From: Pedobacter kyonggii
GTDB lineage: Bacteria; Bacteroidota; Bacteroidia; Sphingobacteriales; Sphingobacteriaceae
Direction: 5' to 3'
Length of the DNA stretch: 64,000 bases
NCBI RefSeq assembly: GCF_004310665.1
Contig: NZ_SIXF01000001.1
Coordinates: 186,001-250,000 of the forward strand
Below are positions 45,076 through 53,783 of the stretch, piece after piece. The stretch's first letter is position 1. Every line of letters starts with the position of its first letter. Below the pieces are notes generated by a model. It was not told where the DNA came from. It saw only the letters and a program-made list of their open reading frames with translations, and ran no database searches. The translations under genes were made by a program, and so were the position numbers.

Positions 45076-45870
45076 ATGAAATTCTTAAAATTAAATAAAA
45101 CCCTATTAACGGCCCTTGCGCTAACTACAGTATTATACGCCTGTAAAAAAGAAAGACCTACAGAAACTGCTGATTTAGAAAAACCAGAAACAACTGCTGT
45201 TAATCCGCTTGGAGACATCAAGATCTGTACCGAAAGATCTTTAGATGGCACTACTCCAAGAGGTGCTGTTATAAAGTCTGTAAAATGGACTCCAGGAACC
45301 ACAATTAAAGTAAGTTTAAACGGAAGTACGGCAGCAATTAGAGCAAAAGTGATCCAATATGCCAGAGAATGGGAAAATTACGCTAACATCAAATTCAATT
45401 TTGTAACCAACGATAATACTGCTAGAATCAGGGTAAGTTTTGTAAGCGGAGATGGATCTTGGTCTTACCTTGGAAAATCAACTCCAAGCACCGGCGCTAC
45501 CATGAACTTCGGTTGGTTAACTTCAAGCACCTCTAATTCAGAATATAGCCGTGTGGTAATACATGAATTTGGTCACGCTTTAGGTATGATCCACGAACAC
45601 CAACACCCATTGGTTGCTATTCCTTGGGATAAACCAGCTGTTTATGCTTATTATGCAGCTGCCCCAAATTACTGGACCCAAGCAGATGTTGACAATAATT
45701 TATTCGCGAAATACAGTACTACCCAGACGAATTATAGCGCTTATGATAAATATTCAATCATGCACTATTCGGTTCCAAACGAATTAACCATTGGTGATTA
45801 CGAAGTGGGATGGAATACCGTATTATCACCTACTGATAAAACATTTATTGCATCAGTATATCCATTTTAG
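45076..45870 (+). CDS. M12 (astacin-like) zinc metalloprotease, lipoprotein
   Basis: 264 residues; lipoprotein signal (LTTVLYACKKE, Cys23). The astacin-type site is HEFGHALGMIHEH: His163, Glu164, His167 and His173 with Glu174, then the Met-turn SIMHY (227-231). The front part has the WTPGTTIKVSLNGS strand and a NFGWL turn. A surface or extracellular protease is likely. It shares the word AAAAACCTAAA before the start with the M57 peptidase gene at 38864. A clear hairpin terminator follows. Confidence 0.92.
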   Translation: MKFLKLNKTLLTALALTTVLYACKKERPTETADLEKPETTAVNPLGDIKICTERSLDGTTPRGAVIKSVKWTPGTTIKVSLNGSTAAIRAKVIQYAREWENYANIKFNFVTNDNTARIRVSFVSGDGSWSYLGKSTPSTGATMNFGWLTSSTSNSEYSRVVIHEFGHALGMIHEHQHPLVAIPWDKPAVYAYYAAAPNYWTQADVDNNLFAKYSTTQTNYSAYDKYSIMHYSVPNELTIGDYEVGWNTVLSPTDKTFIASVYPF

Positions 45871-45882
45871 AAAATAAATAAT

Positions 45883-45919
45883 TACACATGGTGGTATAAT
45901 TGGCCACTATGTGTATTTT
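45883..45919 (+). terminator. Terminator of the M12 peptidase gene
   Basis: TACACAT-g-GTGG pairs with CCAC-t-ATGTGTA (one mismatch), ending at 45915, followed by T residues. Confidence 0.75.
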
Positions 45920-45945
45920 ACTGCTATAAAAGATAAAAAATAGAT

Positions 45946-46863
45946 ATGTTGATCGCTCTGCGGATTTCCTTTGCCAAACCATTTTTAGCTTGCTCAATCT
46001 TTATTCTATTCTGTAAAGTCGCATCAGCACAAGATAGTCCCCACAAATGGAACATAAAACCTTATGTTGGTCTCCAGCAATCTAAATTTGATTGGTCTAT
46101 TGCAGGTAACGCTGCAGGAACCAGTCCGAATATATTATCAGAACTGATCTGGAAAAATCTTAAAGGGCCTAGTTTTGGTCTAGACATCAAATACAATATT
46201 ACCGATCGGTTTAGTGTTAAAGCCACTAACCAATACAGCAACATAACCAAGGGAGAAGTAGAGGATACCGATTATGCAGATGATAACCGACAAAGTGCTT
46301 TTTATTTCGATCTGCTTAATGCAAATGAAGGGCACTTATATGATGCCAATTTACAGCTTAGTTACCAACTGCTAAAATTTGGTAATTTTAACATTAATCC
46401 AATTGTTGGACTTTCATATAATCAGCAAAATTTTCATTTGTTAGAAAGTGCAAATAACCCTGACAGCAAAGGCTTAAACTCTACGTATGTAACAAGATAT
46501 AAAGGATTCGATTTTGGAGCAGAAATTGTTCTTAAAATGCAGAAATTCAGTATAGGTGCTACAGTTTTAGGTGGTTTTTATACTTATTCGGCAAAAGCCA
46601 ACTGGAATTTAATTCCTGATTTTGCAAAACCTGTAAGCTTTACACATAAGGCAAATTCCTTTTCGTTAAGTGGCGATATCAATCTGGCTGTACCATTGAA
46701 CAAAAGTTTACGGGTAGAAGTTGACTATAAGATCAATAACATCAACACTTACTCTGGGGTAGATAAAGCTTATTTTAATAATAAACCAACAGAGGAAACT
46801 CAATTTAATGGAGCAAGTTTCAGAAAAAATGCGGTATTGCTGGGGCTAAATTTCAGTTTTTAA
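45946..46863 (+). CDS. Omptin-like outer-membrane barrel, likely not an active protease
   Basis: 305 residues, signal peptide (LACSIFILFCKVASAQ). The layout follows omptin barrels: SELIWKNLKGPSFGLDIKYN near the front (as in SQLDWK of OmpT), the D-x-D element as EDTDYAD (Asp107, Asp109), then LQLSYQLL, a RYKGFDFGAEIVLKM and SFSLSGDINLAVPLNKSLRVEVDY late strands. The second catalytic pair of omptins (Asp-x-His) is not seen: the matching stretch is SAKANWNLIPDF. So either it is a structural, binding or pseudoenzyme barrel, or the family is different. Its stop codon overlaps the stop of the convergent comB. Confidence 0.6.
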   Translation: MLIALRISFAKPFLACSIFILFCKVASAQDSPHKWNIKPYVGLQQSKFDWSIAGNAAGTSPNILSELIWKNLKGPSFGLDIKYNITDRFSVKATNQYSNITKGEVEDTDYADDNRQSAFYFDLLNANEGHLYDANLQLSYQLLKFGNFNINPIVGLSYNQQNFHLLESANNPDSKGLNSTYVTRYKGFDFGAEIVLKMQKFSIGATVLGGFYTYSAKANWNLIPDFAKPVSFTHKANSFSLSGDINLAVPLNKSLRVEVDYKINNINTYSGVDKAYFNNKPTEETQFNGASFRKNAVLLGLNFSF

Positions 46864-47576
46864 TTCTTTAAGGCCACCAAACGTTCGCCTTCCAATACGG
46901 GGATTGTTTTGCAAAGATTTAACTGCAAACAGAAAACAACATCTTCTTCTATATTCAACTGAGCCAAACGATGGCTATGCGATGATTTATGAAGGTATTT
47001 CCTTAGATCTGCTTTAGCTAAAGCATACAAATCTTCTGCAGCCACACTAGAATCATCAAAATGTTCGAAATTTTGACGGAGATTATTTACCACAGCACCA
47101 GCAAAAAGGGTATCCTCTAAATTGAACTGATCTTTCCAACCGGCACAAAGCAAAAGCACATTTTTGTCCTGACTTTTCAAATAATCGCAAAGTGAATCCA
47201 AGTTCAGGAAAGCCCCAATTACAACCTGATAGGCCCTTTTCTGTGCCAAATGCAAGGCCTTAGTTCCATTGGTAGTTGTTAAAACGACTGTTTTTCCGTT
47301 TACTTTTTCATGGGTATAAGAGAATGGCGAGTTGCCGAAATCATATCCTGCTACCACTTCTCCATTTCGTTCTGCTGCCAATAAAAATCCGCTATCGCGA
47401 TAGTTTAAACAATCTTCTACCTGAGCTACTGGAATAATCGCTTCTGCACCATTATCTATCCCGTAAGTAATAGATGATGTGGCTCTTAAAATATCGATAA
47501 CCACCACAATACTTTGTTCGATATCATATAAATCAATCAAGGCTGGTGTTAAACAAACTTCTATTTTTTTTGACAT
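46860..47576 (-). CDS. comB: 2-phosphosulfolactate phosphatase (ComB family)
   Basis: ATG at 47576 (MSKKIEVCLTPALIDLYDIE, 238 residues); a start 6 codons upstream would overlap the previous gene. ComB family marks: DILRATSSITYGIDNGAEAIIPV, ERNGEVVAGYDFGNSPF, TTTNGTKALHLA, VLLLCAGWKDQFNLEDTLFAGAVV. In archaea it dephosphorylates phosphosulfolactate in coenzyme M synthesis; in bacteria the role is open. The stop codon shares bases 46861-46862 with the convergent barrel gene. Last of a gcvT-yhcG-comB run. Confidence 0.88.
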   Translation of the reverse strand: MSKKIEVCLTPALIDLYDIEQSIVVVIDILRATSSITYGIDNGAEAIIPVAQVEDCLNYRDSGFLLAAERNGEVVAGYDFGNSPFSYTHEKVNGKTVVLTTTNGTKALHLAQKRAYQVVIGAFLNLDSLCDYLKSQDKNVLLLCAGWKDQFNLEDTLFAGAVVNNLRQNFEHFDDSSVAAEDLYALAKADLRKYLHKSSHSHRLAQLNIEEDVVFCLQLNLCKTIPVLEGERLVALKN

Positions 47577-47586
47577 ATTCGATATT

Positions 47587-48654
47587 TTATTCACTTATAA
47601 TTTCTTTTACCTTTTCTTCTAAGAGTTTTTGATCAGGCAAATAAAGTTGATACTTAGATACGAAGATTTTATTGGATAGCCCACCGGTTGCATATTTAAC
47701 CAAAAATTCATTTTTATCAGCAGCGATGATAATTCCTATCGGATCATTATCGCCTTCAGCATTTTCTTCCTCTTTGAAATAGTTTAGATAAAAATTCATT
47801 TGGCCGATATCCTGATGTTTTACCTTTTTTGTTTTTAAATCAATCAATACAAAACACCTGAGTATACGGTGATAAAATACGATATCTACAAACATATGCT
47901 CATTATCGACAGTTATTTTAAACTGCCTCGCGACAAATGAAAAGCCCTTACCAAGCTCCAATAGAAATTTCTGGAGATTATCAATAAGTTTTTTCTCTAG
48001 TCCCGATTCTTTAATGATACTGCCAGTAGGGATGTTTAAAAATTCAAAAACATAAGGATCTCTGATTAGATCATCAGAGCTATTGATTACTTGGCCTTTT
48101 TCAGCTAAAGTTAGTACGCCTTCTTTATCTTTGCTTAGCGCTAGTCTTTGAAATAGAGCTGAATCAATTTGGCGTTTCATTTCTCTAAAACTCCAATTTT
48201 CTTTTATAGCCTGTGCTTCATAAAAACTTCTGGCAAGTTGATCAGAAATGGTTAAGAGTTCTGCGTAATGGCTCCAACTAAGAAAAACGCCAGACAGTGT
48301 TTGGCGTTTTGAGAATTCGCCAGACACTGTCTGGCGAATTAAATCTTCGTCTGCTAAGGGCTGAAATTTGGGATAATTTATATAAAACGAACGCATAAGC
48401 TGCAAACTTGACCGGCTAAATCCTTTGCCAAATTTTAACTTCAAATCTGCAGAAAGCGTTACAAGCAATTCCTTACCATATTCGGCCCTCTGTTTGCCGT
48501 GTTGTTCAAAATCAACAATATATCTTCCAATTTTCCAATTGGCAATAATCAGTTCAACATTAATTGCTTTTATTGCATTCTGCTTCGCCGTTTGTAAAGT
48601 TGACCCAATGTGGTAAAGCAGCTCGCTATATTTATTTCCTTCCAGTTCCATCAC
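47587..48654 (-). CDS. yhcG: YhcG/DUF1016 family PD-(D/E)XK nuclease
   Basis: 355 residues. N-terminal helical DUF1016 domain (YSELLYHIGSTLQTAKQNAIKAINVELIIANWKIGRYI), and a C-terminal PD-(D/E)XK domain with HMFVDIVFYH and FVLIDLKTKK, giving the D...D-x-K residues of a nuclease. A middle loop (about 107-123) contains QTVSGEFSKRQTLSGVFL, encoded by two palindromes at 48288-48306 and 48318-48336. It may act in DNA restriction or repair. It begins 31 bases after gcvT and precedes comB. Confidence 0.88.
   Translation of the reverse strand: MMELEGNKYSELLYHIGSTLQTAKQNAIKAINVELIIANWKIGRYIVDFEQHGKQRAEYGKELLVTLSADLKLKFGKGFSRSSLQLMRSFYINYPKFQPLADEDLIRQTVSGEFSKRQTLSGVFLSWSHYAELLTISDQLARSFYEAQAIKENWSFREMKRQIDSALFQRLALSKDKEGVLTLAEKGQVINSSDDLIRDPYVFEFLNIPTGSIIKESGLEKKLIDNLQKFLLELGKGFSFVARQFKITVDNEHMFVDIVFYHRILRCFVLIDLKTKKVKHQDIGQMNFYLNYFKEEENAEGDNDPIGIIIAADKNEFLVKYATGGLSNKIFVSKYQLYLPDQKLLEEKVKEIISE
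48288..48336. repeat. In-frame tandem palindrome pair inside yhcG
   Basis: Two 19-base palindromes, CGCCAGACA-g-TGTTTGGCG (one mismatch) and CGCCAGACA-c-TGTCTGGCG (perfect), spaced 30 bases, i.e. ten codons. Together they encode QTVSGEFSKRQTLSG. So the repeat adds one decapeptide unit without breaking the frame. Confidence 0.85.
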
Positions 48655-48685
48655 TTCAAAAACATTGTTGCCTTAGCTATAAATC

Positions 48686-49765
48686 TTATTTATAAAAAGG
48701 AAACTTAACCACTTTAGCTTTAATTGGCGTATTGCGGATTAAAATAAAAACTTCAGTTCCTTCTTTAGTAAAATCTTTTGCAATGTAGCCCATGCCTATT
48801 GCTTTTTGCAAAGAAGGTGCCTGGGTACCAGAAGTCACTTTACCGATAATATTTCCTTCGGCATCAGCAATTTCATAATCATGGCGCGGAATACCACGAT
48901 CGATCATTTCGAAACCAACCAATTTCTTTTGAATACCAGCTTCTTTTTGTGCCAATAACGCCTCCGAATTGGTAAAAGATTTAGAAAATTTAGTAATCCA
49001 ACCTAAACCTGCCTCAATAGGCGATGTAGTATCATCGATATCATTTCCGTATAAACAGAAACCCATTTCTAAACGTAAAGTATCCCGGGCACCTAAACCA
49101 ATTGGCTGAATGTTGTACGGCGCACCTGCTTTAAAAATAGCATCCCAAATTTGATCAGCATATTGGTTTTCGAAATAAATCTCGAAACCACCAGCGCCGG
49201 TATAACCTGTTGCTGAAATAACTACATTATCAACACCAGCAAAGGTACCCTTAACGAAAGTGTAATATTCCATTGATGCCAAATCAACATCAGTTAATGT
49301 TTGTAACGCATCTGCTGCTTTTGGCCCTTGAATGGCTAAAAGAGAGGTTTTATCCGAAATATTGTGCATCTCTACATCTTTCGAATTGAATTGTTGAATC
49401 CAGTTCCAATCTTTTTCAATGTTTGATGCGTTAACCACTAACATGTAAGTTTTATCGTCTATTTTGTAAACCAAAAGGTCATCTACAATACCACCATCTT
49501 GGTTTGGCAAACAAGAGTACTGAACTTTTCCATCATATAATTTAGACGCATCGTTACTGGTTACACGTTGAATAAGATCTAACGCATTTTCACCTTTAAG
49601 AATAAATTCGCCCATGTGGCTTACATCAAAAACACCTACTCCGTTACGAACAGTTGCGTGTTCGGCATTAATACCTTCGTAAGTGACAGGCATATTGTAA
49701 CCTGCAAATGGAACCATTTTAGCGCCTAAAGCGATGTGTTTTTCTGTTAATGCGGTGTTTTTCAT
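48686..49765 (-). CDS. gcvT: Glycine cleavage system aminomethyltransferase (T protein)
   Basis: 359 residues. Moves the methylene group from the lipoyl-bound H protein to tetrahydrofolate, releasing ammonia. Family start [25 protein letters not shown], then [41 protein letters not shown] and a C-terminal barrel to VKFPFYK. Forms the front of a minus-strand run with yhcG (31-base gap) and comB. The other gcv genes are not in the window. Confidence 0.96.
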   Translation of the reverse strand: MKNTALTEKHIALGAKMVPFAGYNMPVTYEGINAEHATVRNGVGVFDVSHMGEFILKGENALDLIQRVTSNDASKLYDGKVQYSCLPNQDGGIVDDLLVYKIDDKTYMLVVNASNIEKDWNWIQQFNSKDVEMHNISDKTSLLAIQGPKAADALQTLTDVDLASMEYYTFVKGTFAGVDNVVISATGYTGAGGFEIYFENQYADQIWDAIFKAGAPYNIQPIGLGARDTLRLEMGFCLYGNDIDDTTSPIEAGLGWITKFSKSFTNSEALLAQKEAGIQKKLVGFEMIDRGIPRHDYEIADAEGNIIGKVTSGTQAPSLQKAIGMGYIAKDFTKEGTEVFILIRNTPIKAKVVKFPFYK

Positions 49766-49969
49766 CCGTAAATTTTATTTTTTATGATAATGAAGCCAGT
49801 ATAGCTGATATTCTGTGAATTATGACGGCTTTATTCACTATTCTTCTTGGGGTGCAAAAGTACTAAGAAAAAGACAAAATTTTGGTGTTAATTTTAAGGA
49901 GATTTTAGATGATTTTTCTATTCATCCGTCATGCTGAACTTGTTTGAAAATCTATTAAAGAGATTTCCA

Positions 49970-50015
49970 GAGTTGACAACTTTTCTCTCTAAGTGCATAG
50001 AAAAATTGTCAACTC
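49970..50015. repeat. GAGTTGTCAACTT palindrome, copy 3
   Basis: Arms GAGTTGACAA and TTGTCAACTC plus flanking TTTTCT/AGAAAA pairing around a 14-base loop. It begins right after the stop of the glycosyltransferase gene. Copies 1 and 2 have the same 12-base core. Confidence 0.75.
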
Positions 50016-50023
50016 CTATATAG

Positions 50024-51226
50024 TTATGCACTTACCAATTCTTCGTAAATCTTTAGCATTTTACTAGAGATTAAATGAACGCCATGGTCGTTTTCGACTG
50101 TTTTGCGGGCGTTCTCTCCTATTTCTACCCAACGTTTAGGATTAATGATACATTGTAAAATCGACCGGTAAAATTCATCTGCAGAATCGGCAATTAAAAT
50201 ATCATGGCCATGTCTACAATTAATTCCCTCTGCAGCAGTAGTGGTGGCTATTATGCATTTTTTCATGGCCATACCTTCAATAATTTTTACCCGCATTCCA
50301 GTGCCTGAAATTAAGGGAACAATCATAATCGCTTTAGAATTCATAAACTCTACGGCATCAAAAACCTCACCCTCCACAATCAAATTTTCTGAGTCATATT
50401 CGAAGAAATGTTTCTGCATATTTTTCCCTGCGATATAAAAACGAAGGTCTTTATTTAGTTTTTCAATATCGGGCCAGATATCATCCAAAAACCATTCTAG
50501 TCCTTCCTGATTTGGTCGCCAATCCATCGCACCTAAATGAAAAAGTGTAGGAAAGCTGGTCTTGGTTTTATCTACCTTATATTTTTCTAAATCGATGGCA
50601 ACCGGAAAAACCGACATTGGAATTTCGCAACCAAACATTAATATGCTTTGGCGGTCGGGCTCACTAATGGCAAAAATATGGTGAAAACGGTTAATCTGAT
50701 CGGTTTCATAGGCTTTAAGTCGCTGGGCTAAAAAAGCTAAATATTTACGCCGAATGAGAAACTTTTCTGAATGAGAAAGACGTTCCCAAAGGGTAAATTC
50801 GATATTGTGTGCCCGATAGATGAGCTTGGCATTACTGTTTGCCTTAACCACATCCAGATAAGGAACAACAAAAAGCCCCTCAAATTGAATAATATCGAAC
50901 ACATTTTCTCGTAAGATATTTTCTAACTGCCGCGCAGCATCTTCGCTATAATAACGGGAAACGTTGTAAGATTCGTTAGTGAAAATATTAAAAAATGCCG
51001 ACCAAACATTTACATCGGTGTCTAAATCGTAGGTATGGTATTTAATTTGTTCAAAAATAGGATCATAAATATCTTCGATATCAATCCTTCCTTTTGTAGG
51101 GTTGAGGCTAAACAAAGTAATATCTGCACCAAGTTGCAGCAAACCTTTTATGGTATTATAAACCACGATAGGATAACCACTATTTGGCGGAAAGGGAACC
51201 CGCTTAGTAATCAACAGAATTTTCAC
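50024..51226 (-). CDS. Family 4-type glycosyltransferase
   Basis: 400 residues with two Rossmann halves: KILLITKRVPFPPNSGYPIVVY at the start (nucleotide-sugar side loop), SVFPVAIDLEKYKVDK, FLGAMDWRPNQEGLEWFLDDI, and the donor-binding EGMAMKKCIIATTTAAEGIN. It resembles GT4 enzymes that build exopolysaccharide or LPS. The 3' end is at a palindrome. rnhB is upstream, 22 bases away, so they may share a message. Confidence 0.88.
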   Translation of the reverse strand: MKILLITKRVPFPPNSGYPIVVYNTIKGLLQLGADITLFSLNPTKGRIDIEDIYDPIFEQIKYHTYDLDTDVNVWSAFFNIFTNESYNVSRYYSEDAARQLENILRENVFDIIQFEGLFVVPYLDVVKANSNAKLIYRAHNIEFTLWERLSHSEKFLIRRKYLAFLAQRLKAYETDQINRFHHIFAISEPDRQSILMFGCEIPMSVFPVAIDLEKYKVDKTKTSFPTLFHLGAMDWRPNQEGLEWFLDDIWPDIEKLNKDLRFYIAGKNMQKHFFEYDSENLIVEGEVFDAVEFMNSKAIMIVPLISGTGMRVKIIEGMAMKKCIIATTTAAEGINCRHGHDILIADSADEFYRSILQCIINPKRWVEIGENARKTVENDHGVHLISSKMLKIYEELVSA

Positions 51227-51248
51227 AATGTTGTGAAAATACGAAATT

Positions 51249-51857
51249 TTAGGCGTTTTTTGAAAACAGTTCTAACTGAGGATAGCTCACATTGAAAGTT
51301 TTACGGTGAAAAGGTGATAGCCCGATTTCGATTACAGCCTTGCGGTGTGCAATAGTTGGGTATCCCTTATTCTGCTGCCAATTGTAATGCGGAAAATCGA
51401 CATGTAAATTGGTCATGTATTCATCGCGGTGGGTTTTCGCCAATATAGAAGCGGCGGCGATATTTAGATATTTACCATCGCCCTTTACAATGCAGCTGTG
51501 TGGAATTTGCGGATAGGTTTTGAAACGGTTACCATCAATTACCAGGTATTGTGGTTGGGTATGTAATTTTTCAATCGCCCTGTGCATGGCCAAAAAAGAA
51601 GCATTTAAAATATTGATCCGGTCTATCTCTTCATGATCGCAAGAAGCCACGGCCCAGGCTAGGGCTTCCTGTTCTATTATGGGTCTCAGAGAGGCCCTTT
51701 GCTCATGTGATAACTGCTTAGAATCATTTAATCCTTCTAACACAAAACCTTTAGGCAATATTACCGCCGCGGCAAAAACAGGACCAGCGAGGCAACCTCT
51801 CCCAGCTTCATCACATCCGGCCTCTAATAATTCTTCCTGATAACAGTTTAACAACAT
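51249..51857 (-). CDS. rnhB: Ribonuclease HII
   Basis: 202 residues. Cleaves the RNA strand of RNA-DNA hybrids and misincorporated ribonucleotides. Active-site residues: Asp16 and Glu17 in [12 protein letters not shown], then Asp in [19 protein letters not shown] region and [12 protein letters not shown]. The start [21 protein letters not shown] is family-like. It is read toward the glycosyltransferase gene (22-base gap). A divergent TfoX-like gene begins 100 bases away. Confidence 0.96.
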   Translation of the reverse strand: MLLNCYQEELLEAGCDEAGRGCLAGPVFAAAVILPKGFVLEGLNDSKQLSHEQRASLRPIIEQEALAWAVASCDHEEIDRINILNASFLAMHRAIEKLHTQPQYLVIDGNRFKTYPQIPHSCIVKGDGKYLNIAAASILAKTHRDEYMTNLHVDFPHYNWQQNKGYPTIAHRKAVIEIGLSPFHRKTFNVSYPQLELFSKNA

Positions 51858-51957
51858 GCTGCAAATTTACTGAAATAGGGATAGTAAGAAAATTATTTTG
51901 TTCAACATCTTATAAACATTAATTTTAAGGATAATATAACGTGACTGATCTAAGCTC

Positions 51958-52296
51958 ATGAAATACAACGAAACCCTAGCCCTTCGCGTGGCCGAACGTT
52001 TAATGCATATACAAGATGTAGAGGAAAAAGAGATGTTCAGCGGGCTTATTTTTATGGTGAACGGCAAAATGTGTATTGGTGTTTCGAAGAACAGCATGAT
52101 GGTGAGGCTTGACCCCAATACTTTAGAAAATTTATCCGATAAAGATGGTTGGCAGCAGATGGTTATGGGCGGTAGACCAATGAAGGGCTACGTTTCGGTA
52201 TCAGAAGATGTTTTAGGCCGGAATGATGAACTGGATTTCTGGGTTAACCTTGCTTTAGCTTTCAACCCTTTTGCGAAAGCATCTAAAAAGAAATAG
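51958..52296 (+). CDS. TfoX N-terminal domain protein
   Basis: 112 residues, close to one TfoX/Sxy N-terminal domain: EKEMFSGLIFMVNGKMCIGVSKNSMMVRL, and MVMGGRPMKGYVSVSEDV. In gamma-proteobacteria Sxy promotes competence; single-domain Bacteroidota proteins are of unknown role. A Lys-rich tail (KASKKK) ends it. It is divergent from rnhB. Confidence 0.88.
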   Translation: MKYNETLALRVAERLMHIQDVEEKEMFSGLIFMVNGKMCIGVSKNSMMVRLDPNTLENLSDKDGWQQMVMGGRPMKGYVSVSEDVLGRNDELDFWVNLALAFNPFAKASKKK

Positions 52297-52373
52297 TCAA
52301 ATAACCAGCCACCAGCTTAAAAACTAGCAAGAGCCATATTTTTTGATTAATTTTGTTGTTCTAATCAAATTTT

Positions 52374-53006
52374 ATGAAAAAAGGAGCTGCTATAGCGGTA
52401 TTTCTGCTATCGATTTCATTTACTGTTCTGGCTCAAGTTAAAAGAACTGTAACATCAATAGAAACCAAAGAAACAAACACGCAACAGTTACGAACTCAGG
52501 CTCCCGAGGGGCATTACTGTGATTATTGTAAGCTAAACTATCCTGAATCACATTTCCCTTGCATCATGAAATCTATCAAAGGTAAACTAGACATGACCAG
52601 TGGCGAAGTAAGTTTTGTGGCCGGACAACCTATAGGTGGTATTGTGGTTAAAGGAGGTAAAAATCCGGGAGGCAATTCAATTAGCCTGCTAACTAATAAA
52701 AATGGCGAAATAGAATTTAACAATGCTAGTGCAGGGAATTATAAATTTATCATTTCTGTACCTTCCACTAACCCGAAATCGAGGGTAGCGGGCTCACCTA
52801 TTGGCGGTATAATAGTTAAAGGTGGTAAAAATCCTGGAGGCAATTTAATCACTTTAATTACTAACGAAAACGGAGAAATTGAACTCAACAACCTTTCTGC
52901 AGGCACCTATAAATTCACAGCAATGGGAGCTTCTGCAACTGAGAAAAGTAATCCGTTATACAAATCGAGTTATTCGGAAAAGGTAAATCCACTATATAAA
53001 AACTAA
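52374..53006 (+). CDS. Secreted protein with duplicated KGGKNPGG domain
   Basis: 210 residues, signal peptide (AIAVFLLSISFTVLAQ). After it comes a short Cys/His segment (GHYCDYCKLNYPESHFPC: Cys49, Cys52, Cys63), then two near-equal units at about 84-125 and 140-181, each with GGI(V/I)VKGGKNPGGN, TN(K/E)NGEIE(F/L)NN and SAG(N/T)YKF. Each looks like a small beta-sandwich of the carboxypeptidase-regulatory type. The tail carries SNPLYK and VNPLYK. I do not know the family. Its own promoter box TAATTTTG lies at 52348-52355. Confidence 0.8.
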   Translation: MKKGAAIAVFLLSISFTVLAQVKRTVTSIETKETNTQQLRTQAPEGHYCDYCKLNYPESHFPCIMKSIKGKLDMTSGEVSFVAGQPIGGIVVKGGKNPGGNSISLLTNKNGEIEFNNASAGNYKFIISVPSTNPKSRVAGSPIGGIIVKGGKNPGGNLITLITNENGEIELNNLSAGTYKFTAMGASATEKSNPLYKSSYSEKVNPLYKN

Positions 53007-53012
53007 AATCGT

Positions 53013-53020
53013 TAAATTTG
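53013..53020 (+). promoter_or_regulatory. TAAATTTG box before DUF4251 gene
   Basis: TAAATTTG matches TAnnTTTG. It lies just after the upstream stop codon and 83 bases before the next ATG. The -33 element is unclear. Confidence 0.3.
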
Positions 53021-53103
53021 CGCCACCGTCCATTTTTTGGCACTATTATGGAATCTTTCAAATCTGTGCATCTTTAAATTATTACACATTTAAAACACAC
53101 ATT

Positions 53104-53634
53104 ATGAAACGTTTAAATTTAATATTGAGCCTTGCCTTTCTTTTGATTGGGGTTCAATTATTTGCCCAAACCAATAAGGAAACTACACTGAAAATTGTAG
53201 CGGATAAAAATTATACTTTTGTTGCCAATACCGCCCTGCCGATGTCGAATAATGATATTAACAGAGTATTAGCGATGATGCCAGGCAGTCAGGGTGGTGG
53301 CTCTATAAACCTGACGGGTTCGCAATACGATGTTAAGGTTACTAAAGACAGTATTGTTGCTTACTTACCTTATTATGGCAGATCGTTCTCTGCTCCGATG
53401 GATCCTACTCAAGGTGGTATTAAATTTACCTCTAAAGATTTTACCTACACAGAATCGAAGAATAAAAAAGGATCGTACACCATCCAGATTAATACAAAGG
53501 ATGTAAAAAGAGAAAACTATCGGTTTACCATCAATATCTCCACCAGTGGCTATGCCTCATTAACGGCAAGCAGCATGAATAAACAACCCATTATTTTTAA
53601 CGGTTATTTAGACGAACCCAAGAAACAGGATTAA
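53104..53634 (+). CDS. DUF4251 domain-containing secreted protein
   Basis: 176 residues, signal peptide (LAFLLIGVQLFAQ). The DUF4251 domain: NYTFVANTALPM, NLTGSQYDVKVTKDSIVAYLPYYGRSFSAPMD, then FTYTESKNKKGSYTIQI and YRFTINISTSGYASL. A Bacteroidota-restricted family of unknown function, exported. It is followed by a CGTCAT...ATGACG repeat and the convergent glutaminyl cyclotransferase. Confidence 0.93.
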   Translation: MKRLNLILSLAFLLIGVQLFAQTNKETTLKIVADKNYTFVANTALPMSNNDINRVLAMMPGSQGGGSINLTGSQYDVKVTKDSIVAYLPYYGRSFSAPMDPTQGGIKFTSKDFTYTESKNKKGSYTIQINTKDVKRENYRFTINISTSGYASLTASSMNKQPIIFNGYLDEPKKQD

Positions 53635-53659
53635 GAGTAGAAAATCTGACTCGATAAAT

Positions 53660-53746
53660 CGTCATTTCGAGCGGAGGAGTGCAACGCAGTCGAGAAATCT
53701 ATAATAATAGATCTCTCCGTTTCGCTACGCTTCAGTCGAGATGACG
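53660..53746. repeat. CGTCAT...ATGACG element (DUF4251/QC junction)
   Basis: Begins CGTCATTTCGAGCGGAGGAG and ends CAGTCGAGATGACG, with a GATCTCTCCGTTTCGCTACGC middle; both halves can pair to a long hairpin. It lies between convergent genes, as the unit at 40320-40403 does. Confidence 0.7.
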
Positions 53747-53783
53747 ATTACTCTTTCACAATCTGTTATAAGTCCGACCCTAC

